Of a stretch of 48,488 bases of DNA, positions 7,719 to 15,749 are shown one piece after another (the stretch's first letter is position 1; each line of letters opens with the position of its first letter). This DNA comes from Promineifilum sp. (lineage in GTDB: Bacteria > Chloroflexota > Anaerolineae > Promineifilales > Promineifilaceae). A program made the position numbers and the translations under genes. Where the stretch lies: assembly GCA_020634335.1 (NCBI GenBank), contig JACKBY010000026.1:1-48488 (forward strand), read 5' to 3'. The notes below the pieces were generated by a model that saw only the letters and a list, made by a program, of their open reading frames with translations, did no database searches and was not told the origin of the DNA.

Positions 7719-8264
7719 TCATTCGGCGCTCGCCGCGGTATCTTCGTCCGGCGCGTCTTCGCCCCCCTGGCTAATCCCGACCAGCGGCTGGTCTTTCTCA
7801 ACCGCTCCCCCCGGAGACACAAAGACGTGAGTCACCACGCCGTCGCACGGCGCGCGCAACTCGTTCTCCATTTTCATCGACTCCAGGATGATAACCTTGT
7901 CCCCATGCCGAACGACATCACCGACGGCCACCGGGACGGCGACGATGATGCCCGGCATGGGCGAAGTGACCACCGCCTCACCATCCACAGTCAAGCCGGA
8001 AGAACGCATCCGTTCCAGCCGGTAAGCGCGTTCGTCCTGCACGCGCACGGCATAAAGTTCCCCGGCGATCAGCACGTCCCAATAATCCCCCATCTCCTCA
8101 ATGACGGCCGAAATAGAACGATTGTTCATCAACAACGACGTGACGCCGCCCGACGGCAGCCGTCTGAAGTCGATCTCGTGGGGCACGTCATCGATGAGAA
8201 TGCCTTTATCAGGATCGATCTCGATGGTGTACTCTTGATCCTTCACGATGGCGATGTACTTCAT
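7719..8264 (-). CDS. Biotin carboxyl carrier protein of acyl-CoA carboxylase
   Basis: A 181-residue biotinyl protein. The C-terminal lipoyl/biotinyl domain carries SPMPG (101-105) and ESMKMEN with Lys131 as the biotin attachment site. The roughly 90 residues before it form a small domain like the one between the carboxylase and the carrier in propionyl-CoA carboxylase alpha subunits. It shuttles carboxybiotin from the biotin carboxylase to the carboxyltransferase encoded just upstream. The start has GGGAG six bases before the ATG. The C-terminus ends in an acidic tail (about 166-181). Confidence 0.93.
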   Translation of the reverse strand: MKYIAIVKDQEYTIEIDPDKGILIDDVPHEIDFRRLPSGGVTSLLMNNRSISAVIEEMGDYWDVLIAGELYAVRVQDERAYRLERMRSSGLTVDGEAVVTSPMPGIIVAVPVAVGDVVRHGDKVIILESMKMENELRAPCDGVVTHVFVSPGGAVEKDQPLVGISQGGEDAPDEDTAASAE

Positions 8265-8285
8265 ATCGTTCTCCCGCCCGCTCTC

Positions 8286-9812
8286 CTAGCGACGCAACCG
8301 TTCCCAGCGGCTTAACCACTTCCAGTTGCTGGTATCGCGCGCGCCGGGAGCCACAATTTGCGCCGCGCGCTGGTTCTGCTCGTGGGCCGCCAGCGTCGCC
8401 AGCAGCGCCGCTTCCAGCGCGTGAGATGACTCGCGATCATCCATGCTGAACCGCTCCTCGACAAACTTGGTATCAAACTGGCCCGACAGAAACCGGTGGC
8501 TGTCCATCATGTGCTGGTGGAACGGAATGTTGGTCTTGACGCCCAGGATTCGGTATTCTTCCAGTGCCCGCCGCATTCGCAGCACGGCTTCTCCACGCGT
8601 CTCACCATAGCAAATAAGTTTACTGATCATCGAATCATAATAGGGCGAAATCTCGTTACCCACGTGCACGCCGGTATCTACCCGCACGCCCGGCCCGGTC
8701 GGCAAATGGGAGGCCGTGATCGTGCCGGTCGACGGTAAATAATTATTGTACGGGTCCTCTGCATTGATGCGGCATTCGATAGCCCAGCCCTTGATGCGGA
8801 CGTCTTCCTGCCTCAGACGCAAACGACGGCCGCGCGCGATGCGCAACTGTTCCTGCACGATGTCGAGACCCGTCACCAGCTCCGTCACCGGGTGCTCAAC
8901 CTGCACGCGCGTGTTCATCTCCAGAAAATAAAAGTTCTTGTCGCGGTCGAGCAGAAACTCAATCGTACCGGCATTGACATAATCAACAGCCCGCGCGGCG
9001 GCCACAGCCACCTCGCCCATACGCCGGCGCAAGTCGGCATCCACGACGAACGAAGGCGCTTCCTCAATCAGCTTCTGATGGCGACGCTGGAGCGAACACT
9101 CGCGTTCGCCCAGATAAATGGTATTTCCGTGACTGTCGGCCAGAAGCTGAATCTCGATGTGGCGCGCCTCGGTGATCATTTTCTCGATGTAAACCGTGTC
9201 GTCACCAAAGGCCGCCTTGGCCTCACGGCGTGCGGAGGCAAACGCGTCGGGCAACTCTTCGGCGCGGTTGACCGGCCGCATGCCCTTGCCGCCGCCGCCG
9301 GCGGCGGCCTTCACCAGCACCGGGAAGCCCATACCGATGGCCGCGGCCCTCATCTCCTCATCCGACTGTCCCGGCGTTGTGCCCGGCACGACGGGCACAC
9401 CGGCGGCTGTCACCGTCGCGCGAGCCATGAGCTTGTCGCCCATAATGCCGATGGCCCGCGCCGGGGGCCCGACGAACACGATCCCGGCATCGGTGCACGC
9501 CTGGGCAAAAGCCTCGCGCTCGGCCAGAAAGCCGTAGCCCGGGTGGATGGCCTCGGCACCGGAGCGGCGCGCCACATCCAGAAGCTTCTCGACGACGAGA
9601 TAGCTTTCCCGCGCGGGCGGCGGCCCAATGTGATAGGCCTCGTCCGCAAATCGCACGTGGGGGGCATTGCGGTCAGCATCGGAGTAGACCGCTACAGTGG
9701 CGATACCCAGTTCTCGCGCAGCGCGCAAAATACGCATGGCGATCTCGCCCCGGTTGGCGATCAGCAATTTATCAAATTTTTTAATCAGGAGACCGTCATC
9801 TCTCAACATCAT
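8286..9812 (-). CDS. accC: Biotin carboxylase subunit of acyl-CoA carboxylase
   Basis: ATP-grasp enzyme of 508 residues that carboxylates biotin with bicarbonate and ATP. Motifs are LLIANRGEIAMRI near the N-terminus, HPGYGFLAE, the glycine-rich KAAAGGGGKGM loop, GERECSLQRRHQK and the active-site FLEMNTRVQVEHPVTE. It is about 50 residues longer than classical AccC and lacks its own biotinyl domain, which is supplied by the next gene. Two adjacent ATGs are possible; the second has the better spacing to GGGAG. It lies 14 bp after the carboxyltransferase gene. Confidence 0.95.
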   Translation of the reverse strand: MMLRDDGLLIKKFDKLLIANRGEIAMRILRAARELGIATVAVYSDADRNAPHVRFADEAYHIGPPPARESYLVVEKLLDVARRSGAEAIHPGYGFLAEREAFAQACTDAGIVFVGPPARAIGIMGDKLMARATVTAAGVPVVPGTTPGQSDEEMRAAAIGMGFPVLVKAAAGGGGKGMRPVNRAEELPDAFASARREAKAAFGDDTVYIEKMITEARHIEIQLLADSHGNTIYLGERECSLQRRHQKLIEEAPSFVVDADLRRRMGEVAVAAARAVDYVNAGTIEFLLDRDKNFYFLEMNTRVQVEHPVTELVTGLDIVQEQLRIARGRRLRLRQEDVRIKGWAIECRINAEDPYNNYLPSTGTITASHLPTGPGVRVDTGVHVGNEISPYYDSMISKLICYGETRGEAVLRMRRALEEYRILGVKTNIPFHQHMMDSHRFLSGQFDTKFVEERFSMDDRESSHALEAALLATLAAHEQNQRAAQIVAPGARDTSNWKWLSRWERLRR

Positions 9813-9826
9813 GCGCTCCCGAAAGT

Positions 9827-11371
9827 CTAAAGAGGAATATTGCCATGTTTTTTGGGTGGATTCTGGTCACGCTTGTTTTGCAACATATTAAGCGCGTTGA
9901 TGAGCCGCGGCCGTGTCTCGCTCGGTTCGATCACGTCATCGATGTACCCCCGTTGCGCGGCGATGTACGGATTCGCCAGGTGGTCGCGATACTCATCCAC
10001 CAGTTCGGTGCGTTTGGCCTCCGCCTCTTCGGCGCTGGTGAGTTCGCGCCGGTAGATGATGTTGACCGCGCCTTCCGGTCCCATGACGGCGATCTCGGCC
10101 GACGGCCAGGCCACATTGAAATCGGATCGAATGTGCTTGCTGTTCATGACGCAGTACGCCCCACCATAGGCCTTGCGAGTGATGACCGTCAACTTGGGCA
10201 CGGTCGCCTCGCAAAAAGCGTAGAGCAACTTGGCCCCGTGCCTGATGATGCCGCCATGCTCCTGGTCGAGGCCGGGCAAAAAGCCGGGCACATCTTCGAA
10301 GACGATGAGCGGAATATTGAAACAATCACAAAAGCGCACGAAGCGGGCCGCCTTTTCGCTGGCGGCGATGTCGAGGACCCCCGCCAACACCATTGGCTGG
10401 TTGGCAACGATACCCACACTGAAACCCCCCAGTCGAGCAAAGCCGACGACAATATTCTGGGCATAGTGTTCCTGAATCTCGTAGAAACGGCCGTCGTCGA
10501 CGATTAATCCGACCACCTCGCGAATATCATAGGGCTTGTTAGGGTTGTCGGGCACGATGTCGTTGAGCGCTTCCTCGCTGCGCAGGTTGTCGTCACCCCC
10601 CGCCTTGAACGGCGCGTCCTCCATATTGTTGGAAGGCAAATAGCTCATCATCTCGCGAATCAGAAAGAGGCAATCCTCTTCCGACTCGGTCGCCATGTGG
10701 GCCACGCCGCTGATGGCGTTGTGGGTCATCGCCCCACCCAGTTCCTCGAAGGTCACATCCTGTCCGGTCACCGCCTTCACAACATCGGGGCCCGTGATGA
10801 ACATATGGCTGCTGTTCTTGACCATGAAGATGAAGTCGGTCAGCGCCGGAGAATAAACCGCCCCGCCCGCACAAGGCCCCATGATGACGCTGATCTGGGG
10901 GATCACGCCCGAAGCCAGCGTGTTGCGAAGAAACACATCGGCGTACCCGGCCAGGCTGACAACGCCCTCCTGGATGCGCGCCCCGCCCGAATCGTTGATG
11001 CCGATCATGGGCGCGCCGTTGCGAATAGCCATATCCATGATCTTGCAAATTTTCTCGGCATGAACGCCACTCAGACTGCCGCCGAAGACGGTGAAGTCCT
11101 GGCTGAAGACGTAGACCAAACGGCCGTCTATCGTTCCCCACCCGGTCACCACACTATCGCCCAGAAATTTCTTCTTGTCCATCCCGAAGTTGGTCTCGCG
11201 ATGAACCACGAGCGCATCGACTTCCCGGAAAGAACCTTTGTCCAGCAAGACCTCAATTCGTTCGCGGGCCGACAGCTTCCCCTTTTCCTTGCGCGCGGCC
11301 ATTTTATCCGCGCCGCCGCCTTCGTGGGCCTGTCGCTTCAGTTGCCGGAGTTGTTCTATTTTAGGGTTCAT
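9827..11371 (-). CDS. Acyl-CoA carboxylase carboxyltransferase (beta) subunit
   Basis: A 514-residue carboxyltransferase of the PccB/AccD5/MmdA type that moves CO2 from carboxybiotin to acetyl-, propionyl- or a related acyl-CoA. Visible are GKLSARERIEVLLDKGSF, FSQDFTVFGGSLSG, INDSGGARIQEG, GPCAGGAVYSPALTDFIFM (first oxyanion-hole/CoA site) and FEDVPGFLPG with RKAYGGAYCVM (second site). Substrate preference depends on a few residues I cannot assign with confidence. With the biotin carboxylase and BCCP genes it makes a complete three-gene carboxylase, which could provide malonyl- or methylmalonyl-CoA for lipid synthesis. Confidence 0.94.
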   Translation of the reverse strand: MNPKIEQLRQLKRQAHEGGGADKMAARKEKGKLSARERIEVLLDKGSFREVDALVVHRETNFGMDKKKFLGDSVVTGWGTIDGRLVYVFSQDFTVFGGSLSGVHAEKICKIMDMAIRNGAPMIGINDSGGARIQEGVVSLAGYADVFLRNTLASGVIPQISVIMGPCAGGAVYSPALTDFIFMVKNSSHMFITGPDVVKAVTGQDVTFEELGGAMTHNAISGVAHMATESEEDCLFLIREMMSYLPSNNMEDAPFKAGGDDNLRSEEALNDIVPDNPNKPYDIREVVGLIVDDGRFYEIQEHYAQNIVVGFARLGGFSVGIVANQPMVLAGVLDIAASEKAARFVRFCDCFNIPLIVFEDVPGFLPGLDQEHGGIIRHGAKLLYAFCEATVPKLTVITRKAYGGAYCVMNSKHIRSDFNVAWPSAEIAVMGPEGAVNIIYRRELTSAEEAEAKRTELVDEYRDHLANPYIAAQRGYIDDVIEPSETRPRLINALNMLQNKRDQNPPKKHGNIPL

Positions 11372-11398
11372 AAGGTGCCTTGTTGTGCGTCCTCCTTG

Positions 11399-11845
11399 CT
11401 ACCGAGGGTGAGAAATATTGCCTGCTGTTGCCTTCCGCACTGCCCAGATCGAATAAATGCCAAAGACAACATAAACGAAAACGGGCAGCATGGCTGGCCG
11501 CAAGTTAGAAAATGCGATCATGATTCCAAGTCCATAAACACCGTAGACGGCCAGAAGAAGCGGAATGAGCGGCCAACGGCGCAGATCCCTTTGCCAAAGG
11601 AGGAAGGCAGCGGCAAAAAAGAGCACCGACCAAACGAGCGCCATCGCCAGTCGCCAACGGGGATCGGGCATCAATGATAATTCAGCCAATCCGCCCAGTT
11701 GCACAAAGAGAGCGACTGCTTGCCCTAAATTCCACAGCGCCAAACACAGCACCCCCCACAAGACGATATGGACGACACGCGGGCGAGTGGTGAACGTGGG
11801 CGCACTCATCGAGGCCATTATATGCGATGCATTGGTGGCATCCAA
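11399..11845 (-). CDS. Small membrane protein, unknown function
   Basis: A 148-residue protein with four hydrophobic segments (about 27-50, 64-83, 91-112 and 117-135) and short charged loops such as WQRDLRRW. I recognise no family. It is the first gene of the minus-strand run, 27 bp before the carboxyltransferase gene, so it is probably cotranscribed. The start is uncertain: three in-frame ATGs (first, tenth and thirteenth codons) are available and none has a clear ribosome-binding site. Confidence 0.65.
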   Translation of the reverse strand: MDATNASHIMASMSAPTFTTRPRVVHIVLWGVLCLALWNLGQAVALFVQLGGLAELSLMPDPRWRLAMALVWSVLFFAAAFLLWQRDLRRWPLIPLLLAVYGVYGLGIMIAFSNLRPAMLPVFVYVVFGIYSIWAVRKATAGNISHPR

Positions 11846-11972
11846 ATAGATGGCGGCGTCCCCTGAGCCGAAAATCTCTCCCCTATCCGGGGATTCAAGC
11901 GCTCGTCCCGCGCTGTGGTTTATATCTTCGGTACTTGCCGGCCTCTTTGAAAACAGTTACCTTTCGAGCAAG

Positions 11973-12944
11973 ATGGATGATCACAAGCCCGGTTGGGAAG
12001 AGGCGTGGCAGGGTATGGAACCGGAACAACCGCGGCCGCGACGCGGCGCGTACGTCGTCGCCCTACTGGCGGCGACTTTGCTGTTTGTGGGAGCCTGCGC
12101 CCTGGCCTACTTCATTTTGCAACAGCGCACTGCGCCGGAGCCTGGACTATTGTTGCCGGGAGAAGTGACGCAGGCCGTCGAGGGGCAACCCACCGGCGCG
12201 CCTGAACCGGCCATGACCGCGGCCAACGATGGGCCTACCCTGGCTCCCACCGTCACCCTCCCAGGAGCCTTCGCCACCCCGCCGCAACCGCCGCCCGCCT
12301 CCGATGTCGTCGCCCCCCGAGCGACAACCGCCGTCACCATCGACGGCAACGCCGCCGAATGGGTCGACCTCCCAACTTACTCCTCGCCCTACGTCGTCTT
12401 CACCAGCGGCTCGTGGGACGGCAGCGACGATCTGGCTGCCTCCTGGCAAGTCGCGTGGGACGATGCCAATCTTTATCTGCTGGTCAACGTGGCCGACGAC
12501 ATCCATGCCCAAAACCAGATCGGCAACCAGACTTTTCGCGGGGACAGCATCGAGTTGCAAATAGATGCCGACCGCGCCGGCGACTATGGTACTTCGCTCA
12601 GTCCCGACGATTTTCAGATTTCTCTTTCTCCCGGCGACTTCTCGACCATCCCACCGTCAGCATTCCGTTTTCAGGGCACGCCCGACGGGTCGATGCTTGA
12701 CGCAACCACGCCCCACAGCATCACCCTGGCCGCCGTCCCAACCAGCAGCGGTTATCTGCTGGAAGCGGCCATCCCCTGGCGCGATCTGAATCTAACCCCG
12801 GCCGCCGGACTGGTGATCGGCCTGGCCGTCAATGTCAACGACAATGACCGGCCGGGCGCAGCCGCACAAGAAATGATGAAGTCCAGCGTCCCCAACCGGC
12901 GATTCGGTGATCCGGCAAGTTGGGGCACGCTGACGTTGCAATGA
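11973..12944 (+). CDS. Membrane-anchored protein with CBM9-like/DOMON-type domain
   Basis: A 323-residue protein with a short charged cytoplasmic N-terminus, one transmembrane segment (about 26-49), a Pro/Thr/Ala-rich linker (about 53-120) and an extracytoplasmic domain (about 125-323). That domain matches the carbohydrate-binding family 9-like pattern: TIDGNAAEWVDLP at its start, AWDDANLYLLVNVADD, GDSIELQIDAD, LLEAAIPWRDLNLTP and a closing WGTLTLQ. Such domains bind sugars or haem in secreted enzymes. Here there is no catalytic partner. The frame is open further upstream; I chose the ATG giving a normal single-pass anchor, although its ribosome-binding site is weak. Confidence 0.8.
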   Translation: MDDHKPGWEEAWQGMEPEQPRPRRGAYVVALLAATLLFVGACALAYFILQQRTAPEPGLLLPGEVTQAVEGQPTGAPEPAMTAANDGPTLAPTVTLPGAFATPPQPPPASDVVAPRATTAVTIDGNAAEWVDLPTYSSPYVVFTSGSWDGSDDLAASWQVAWDDANLYLLVNVADDIHAQNQIGNQTFRGDSIELQIDADRAGDYGTSLSPDDFQISLSPGDFSTIPPSAFRFQGTPDGSMLDATTPHSITLAAVPTSSGYLLEAAIPWRDLNLTPAAGLVIGLAVNVNDNDRPGAAAQEMMKSSVPNRRFGDPASWGTLTLQ

Positions 12945-13011
12945 CCGGCAATTAGACGCCCATAGACAACCGGCCAATCCTAACAGGACTATTACGAAGG
13001 CGGCTAATCTA

Positions 13012-13040
13012 ATGACTCTCCAACGCGCGCATCGTATGAT
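13012..13040 (+). promoter_or_regulatory. Possible promoter of msrB
   Basis: ATGACT and TATGAT are separated by 17 bp and lie about 27 bp before the msrB start codon. The -35 match is only partial. Confidence 0.4.
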
Positions 13041-13067
13041 CCGGGTAGTTCACCCAAGGAGTGTATG

Positions 13068-13472
13068 ATGACCTACGAAGTGCAAAAAACAGACGCCGAG
13101 TGGCGAGCCCAATTGACCCCGGAACAGTATCGGGTCACCCGCGAAAAGGCGACCGAACGTCCCTTCACCGGCGCGCTCAACTACAACAAGGAAAGCGGCA
13201 TTTATACCTGTGTGGCCTGCGGTGCGGAGCTATTCAGTTCGGAGCAGAAATACGATTCCGGTAGCGGCTGGCCGAGCTTCTGGGCCGCCCTCAACCCTGA
13301 AAACGTCGGCGAAGAAAAGGATCGGAGCTTGTTCATGGTGCGCACTGAAGTCCACTGCGCCAAGTGCGGCGCGCACCTGGGCCACCTCTTCGACGATGGC
13401 CCCCAACCGACGGGGATGCGCTACTGTATCAACTCCGCGTCGCTCGACTTCAAGAAGTCGGACAAAGAGTAA
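13068..13472 (+). CDS. msrB: Peptide-methionine (R)-S-oxide reductase MsrB
   Basis: A 134-residue MsrB that reduces methionine-R-sulfoxide in oxidised proteins. The catalytic cysteine is in RYCINSASL. Four structural zinc cysteines are present as CVAC and CAKC. Other family motifs are PFTGALNYNKESGIYTC, YDSGSGWPSFW and VHCAKCGAHLGHLFDDGP. The ATG three bases earlier is also possible, but AAGGAG sits too close to it, so I prefer the second ATG. It has no signal peptide and should act in the cytoplasm. It is monocistronic and converges on the deacetylase gene. Confidence 0.95.
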   Translation: MTYEVQKTDAEWRAQLTPEQYRVTREKATERPFTGALNYNKESGIYTCVACGAELFSSEQKYDSGSGWPSFWAALNPENVGEEKDRSLFMVRTEVHCAKCGAHLGHLFDDGPQPTGMRYCINSASLDFKKSDKE

Positions 13473-13484
13473 ACGCGCTTGTGT

Positions 13485-13520
13485 CGGATTCCACGGTTCA
13501 TTTATTGCCCGTGGAATCCG
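13485..13520. terminator. Hairpin between convergent genes
   Basis: A perfect 12-bp stem, CGGATTCCACGG / CCGTGGAATCCG, with a 12-nt loop sits in the 66-bp gap between the msrB stop and the stop of the convergent deacetylase gene. There is no strong T tract on either side, so it may be a weak bidirectional terminator. Confidence 0.55.
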
Positions 13521-13538
13521 CGTCGGCCATCCCCCAAT

Positions 13539-14564
13539 TCAATAGGCGATCCCCTCCAGCAGAGCGAGCAACGCCGGCCGGAGGGACGCCACCTTGTAGC
13601 CCCCTTCCTGCACCAGTAAAACAGGCAGCCCCGCCTCGGCTAAAGCGCGGCCGATGGGCCGAAACGAAGCCGGCTGTAACCTCATTTCACCTTGCGGATC
13701 GCCCGCCAGCGTATCGAAGCCCAACGATACCAGCAGCACGTCGGGCCGAAAGTCGACAATGGCGTTCATGGCACGACCCAAGGTGCGCAGATACACCACC
13801 TCTTCAGTCGCCGGAGGAAGGGGAAGATTCAACGAATAGCCCTCGCCCTCGTCGCGGCCGACTTCGTTGGCAAAGCCACAGTAATAGGGGTATTCCTCTT
13901 CCGGGTCGGCGTGGAGCGAACAAAAGAACACGTCGGCCCGTTCATAAAAGATTGCTTGCGTGCCGTTGCCGTGGTGGTAATCGATATCGAGAATGGCCGG
14001 ACGATGGCCGCGCTCAACCAGCCATTGGGCGGCAATGGCGACATTGTTGAGGTAGCAATAGCCACCGTAGAGATCGTGGTAGGCGTGATGGCCCGGCGGC
14101 CGGCACACGGCATAAGCCAGCGGCGCTCTATCTCCGACTGCCGCCGCCGCCGACAAGGCCACTTGCGCCGCCCCATAGGCCGCCGGCCACGTGCCGGGCA
14201 GAATGGGCGTCAGATTATCGGTACAGTAGTGGCCCAATTGACCCCAAATAGTACGGGGAATGTAGCCGGAGGCCCCATACTCCGCCAGTTGCCGCACGGC
14301 AAAACAGTCGGGTATGGCTGCCCGCGGCCCTTCCGGTAGCGAGCTAAAGCGCTCGTAGGCCCATGGCAGGAAGTTCAGCAGGCCGGCAGAATGGACAGCC
14401 AGAAGTGGGGATAATCCCCAGTCGGTTATCTCCCGAAGCTGGCCCCCGGCGGCCAAAGCCACCTCCAGCAACGCCTCAATGCGTTGGGGCACCTCAGGAT
14501 GGTCGACCGGATTGTGTTGCCTGTGAGTGGATGAGTAGAATAAAAGCGGGCTATCGCTCATCAT
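13539..14564 (-). CDS. Histone-deacetylase-family (acetylpolyamine amidohydrolase-like) deacetylase
   Basis: A 341-residue HDAC-fold zinc hydrolase of normal bacterial length. The active site is complete: RPPGHHA (His159/His160, charge relay), DIDYHHGNG (zinc ligands Asp195 and His197), LGFDTLAGDP (third ligand Asp284) and an EGGY motif with the transition-state tyrosine. Family members remove acetyl groups from polyamines, acetoin-related compounds or lysines. The start overlaps the end of the upstream GNAT gene by about 14 bp, and a second GNAT precedes that. The context favours an acetylated small amine as substrate. This is inference from neighbours. Confidence 0.9.
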   Translation of the reverse strand: MMSDSPLLFYSSTHRQHNPVDHPEVPQRIEALLEVALAAGGQLREITDWGLSPLLAVHSAGLLNFLPWAYERFSSLPEGPRAAIPDCFAVRQLAEYGASGYIPRTIWGQLGHYCTDNLTPILPGTWPAAYGAAQVALSAAAAVGDRAPLAYAVCRPPGHHAYHDLYGGYCYLNNVAIAAQWLVERGHRPAILDIDYHHGNGTQAIFYERADVFFCSLHADPEEEYPYYCGFANEVGRDEGEGYSLNLPLPPATEEVVYLRTLGRAMNAIVDFRPDVLLVSLGFDTLAGDPQGEMRLQPASFRPIGRALAEAGLPVLLVQEGGYKVASLRPALLALLEGIAY

Positions 14565-15036
14565 ACTCGAGCGCCAGACGCATTACGTTCTCGTCATCAT
14601 CCACCTCACCCGTCTCGACGAAGCCCAGCCGGGCATAGAACGGCGACGGGTTGCCCTCGCCGGGCACATAGCTGGTCAGCAACGCGGTCGCGGCCGGGCG
14701 AGTACGGACATAGTCGATCAGTAAACGCATGGCCTGAAGGCCAAAGCCCATCCTCTGATAGCGTGCATCGATCATGTAACGCCACAAATAGTACTCCGGC
14801 TTATCCGGATCGTCGTAGAGCATCACAAAACCGACCGGCATCTCGTCGGCGTAAATGGCCCGGAACCACGCTTTCGGTTCAAAGTAAGCCTGGGCGATGG
14901 AGAAGGCGTTATCGGCCACGAACTGCTCCTGTTCGGGCTTCACCTTCAGCCGCGTGATCTTCCATACCGTATCGGCAGTGACTTCGCGCAGGTTAATGAC
15001 GGCATCGCGAGTTATTTCTTGCTCTGGAACGCTCAT
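14551..15036 (-). CDS. GNAT acetyltransferase (spermine/spermidine acetyltransferase-like), copy B
   Basis: A 161-residue GNAT protein. The core acetyl-CoA site is in MIDARYQRMGFGLQAMRLLI, with VGFVMLYDDP before it and NPSPFYARLGFVETGEV after it. The pattern KVKPEQEQFVADNAFSIAQAYF resembles BltD/PaiA-type polyamine acetyltransferases. It is clearly paralogous to the gene 80 bp upstream along most of its length. An earlier in-frame ATG exists, but alignment with the paralogue supports the MSVPEQ start; neither has a ribosome-binding site. It overlaps the deacetylase gene. Confidence 0.85.
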   Translation of the reverse strand: MSVPEQEITRDAVINLREVTADTVWKITRLKVKPEQEQFVADNAFSIAQAYFEPKAWFRAIYADEMPVGFVMLYDDPDKPEYYLWRYMIDARYQRMGFGLQAMRLLIDYVRTRPAATALLTSYVPGEGNPSPFYARLGFVETGEVDDDENVMRLALEYDER

Positions 15037-15117
15037 AGGAGAGAAATTAACCCAAATTTCTGAATAGGCAATATTAATTATCGGGTTGAACAACAGGAGC
15101 CAAATGAGCCGGTCAGG

Positions 15118-15624
15118 TCAGGCTTGTGCTTCAGCGCCTTGCCGGATGGCGGTCTTCAGTTCCAGTTTCATGACGTTCTCCCCGTCATGCACTTGGCCCG
15201 TCTCGGCAAATCCCATACGCGCGTAAAACGGCCCCGGATTACCCTCTTCCGGCACATAACTGACCAGCAGTTCCTGTGCGCCCGGAACGGCGCGCACGTA
15301 ATCGATCAGCTGCTTCAGCGCCTGGCGGCCGAAATGCATCCCCTGATAACGCTGGTCGATCATGAAACGCCACAAGAAATAATCGTTCGTGTCCGGATCG
15401 TCGTAGAGCATCAAAAAGCCAACCGGGGTTTCGTCGGCGTAAATCGCCCGAAACCAGGCCTTGTCTTCGAAGTGCGCCTGGGCAATGGAGACGGCGTTAC
15501 CGGCCACGAATTTCTCCTGCTCCGGTTTCACCTTCAGCCGCAGGATGTCGTCCAGGTTATCGTTGGTGATTTCGCGTAAACTGACCACAGCATCTGTCGT
15601 GAGTTGAATGTCCTGTTCGCTCAT
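15118..15624 (-). CDS. GNAT acetyltransferase (spermine/spermidine acetyltransferase-like), copy A
   Basis: A 168-residue GNAT protein with the same features as its neighbour: KVKPEQEKFVAGNAVSIAQAHF, VGFLMLYDDP, the acetyl-CoA loop MIDQRYQGMHFGRQALKQLI and NPGPFYARMGFAETGQV. The second glycine of the usual Q-x-x-G-x-G/A loop is replaced (GMHFG). It adds a short C-terminal tail. It is the first gene of the three-gene acetyltransferase/deacetylase unit. I chose MSEQD by matching the paralogue; there is no ribosome-binding site, so translation may be leaderless or weak. Confidence 0.85.
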   Translation of the reverse strand: MSEQDIQLTTDAVVSLREITNDNLDDILRLKVKPEQEKFVAGNAVSIAQAHFEDKAWFRAIYADETPVGFLMLYDDPDTNDYFLWRFMIDQRYQGMHFGRQALKQLIDYVRAVPGAQELLVSYVPEEGNPGPFYARMGFAETGQVHDGENVMKLELKTAIRQGAEAQA

Positions 15625-15710
15625 AAATATGGACGATATCGCAAACCGCCGCCGGCGCAAGCCCCGTCACCTTAAAAACTTCGCCGTTATGGATGACAGA
15701 TAAATGTTCC

Positions 15711-15739
15711 TTGTCAGCCGGCCCGATCTGGCCTATAGT
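15711..15739 (+). promoter_or_regulatory. Promoter of the CAP/LysM gene
   Basis: TTGTCA (15711-15716) and TATAGT (15734-15739) are separated by exactly 17 bp. Transcription should begin only a few bases before the ATG at 15750, giving a nearly leaderless mRNA. Confidence 0.55.
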
Positions 15740-15749
15740 CGATGGTCGT

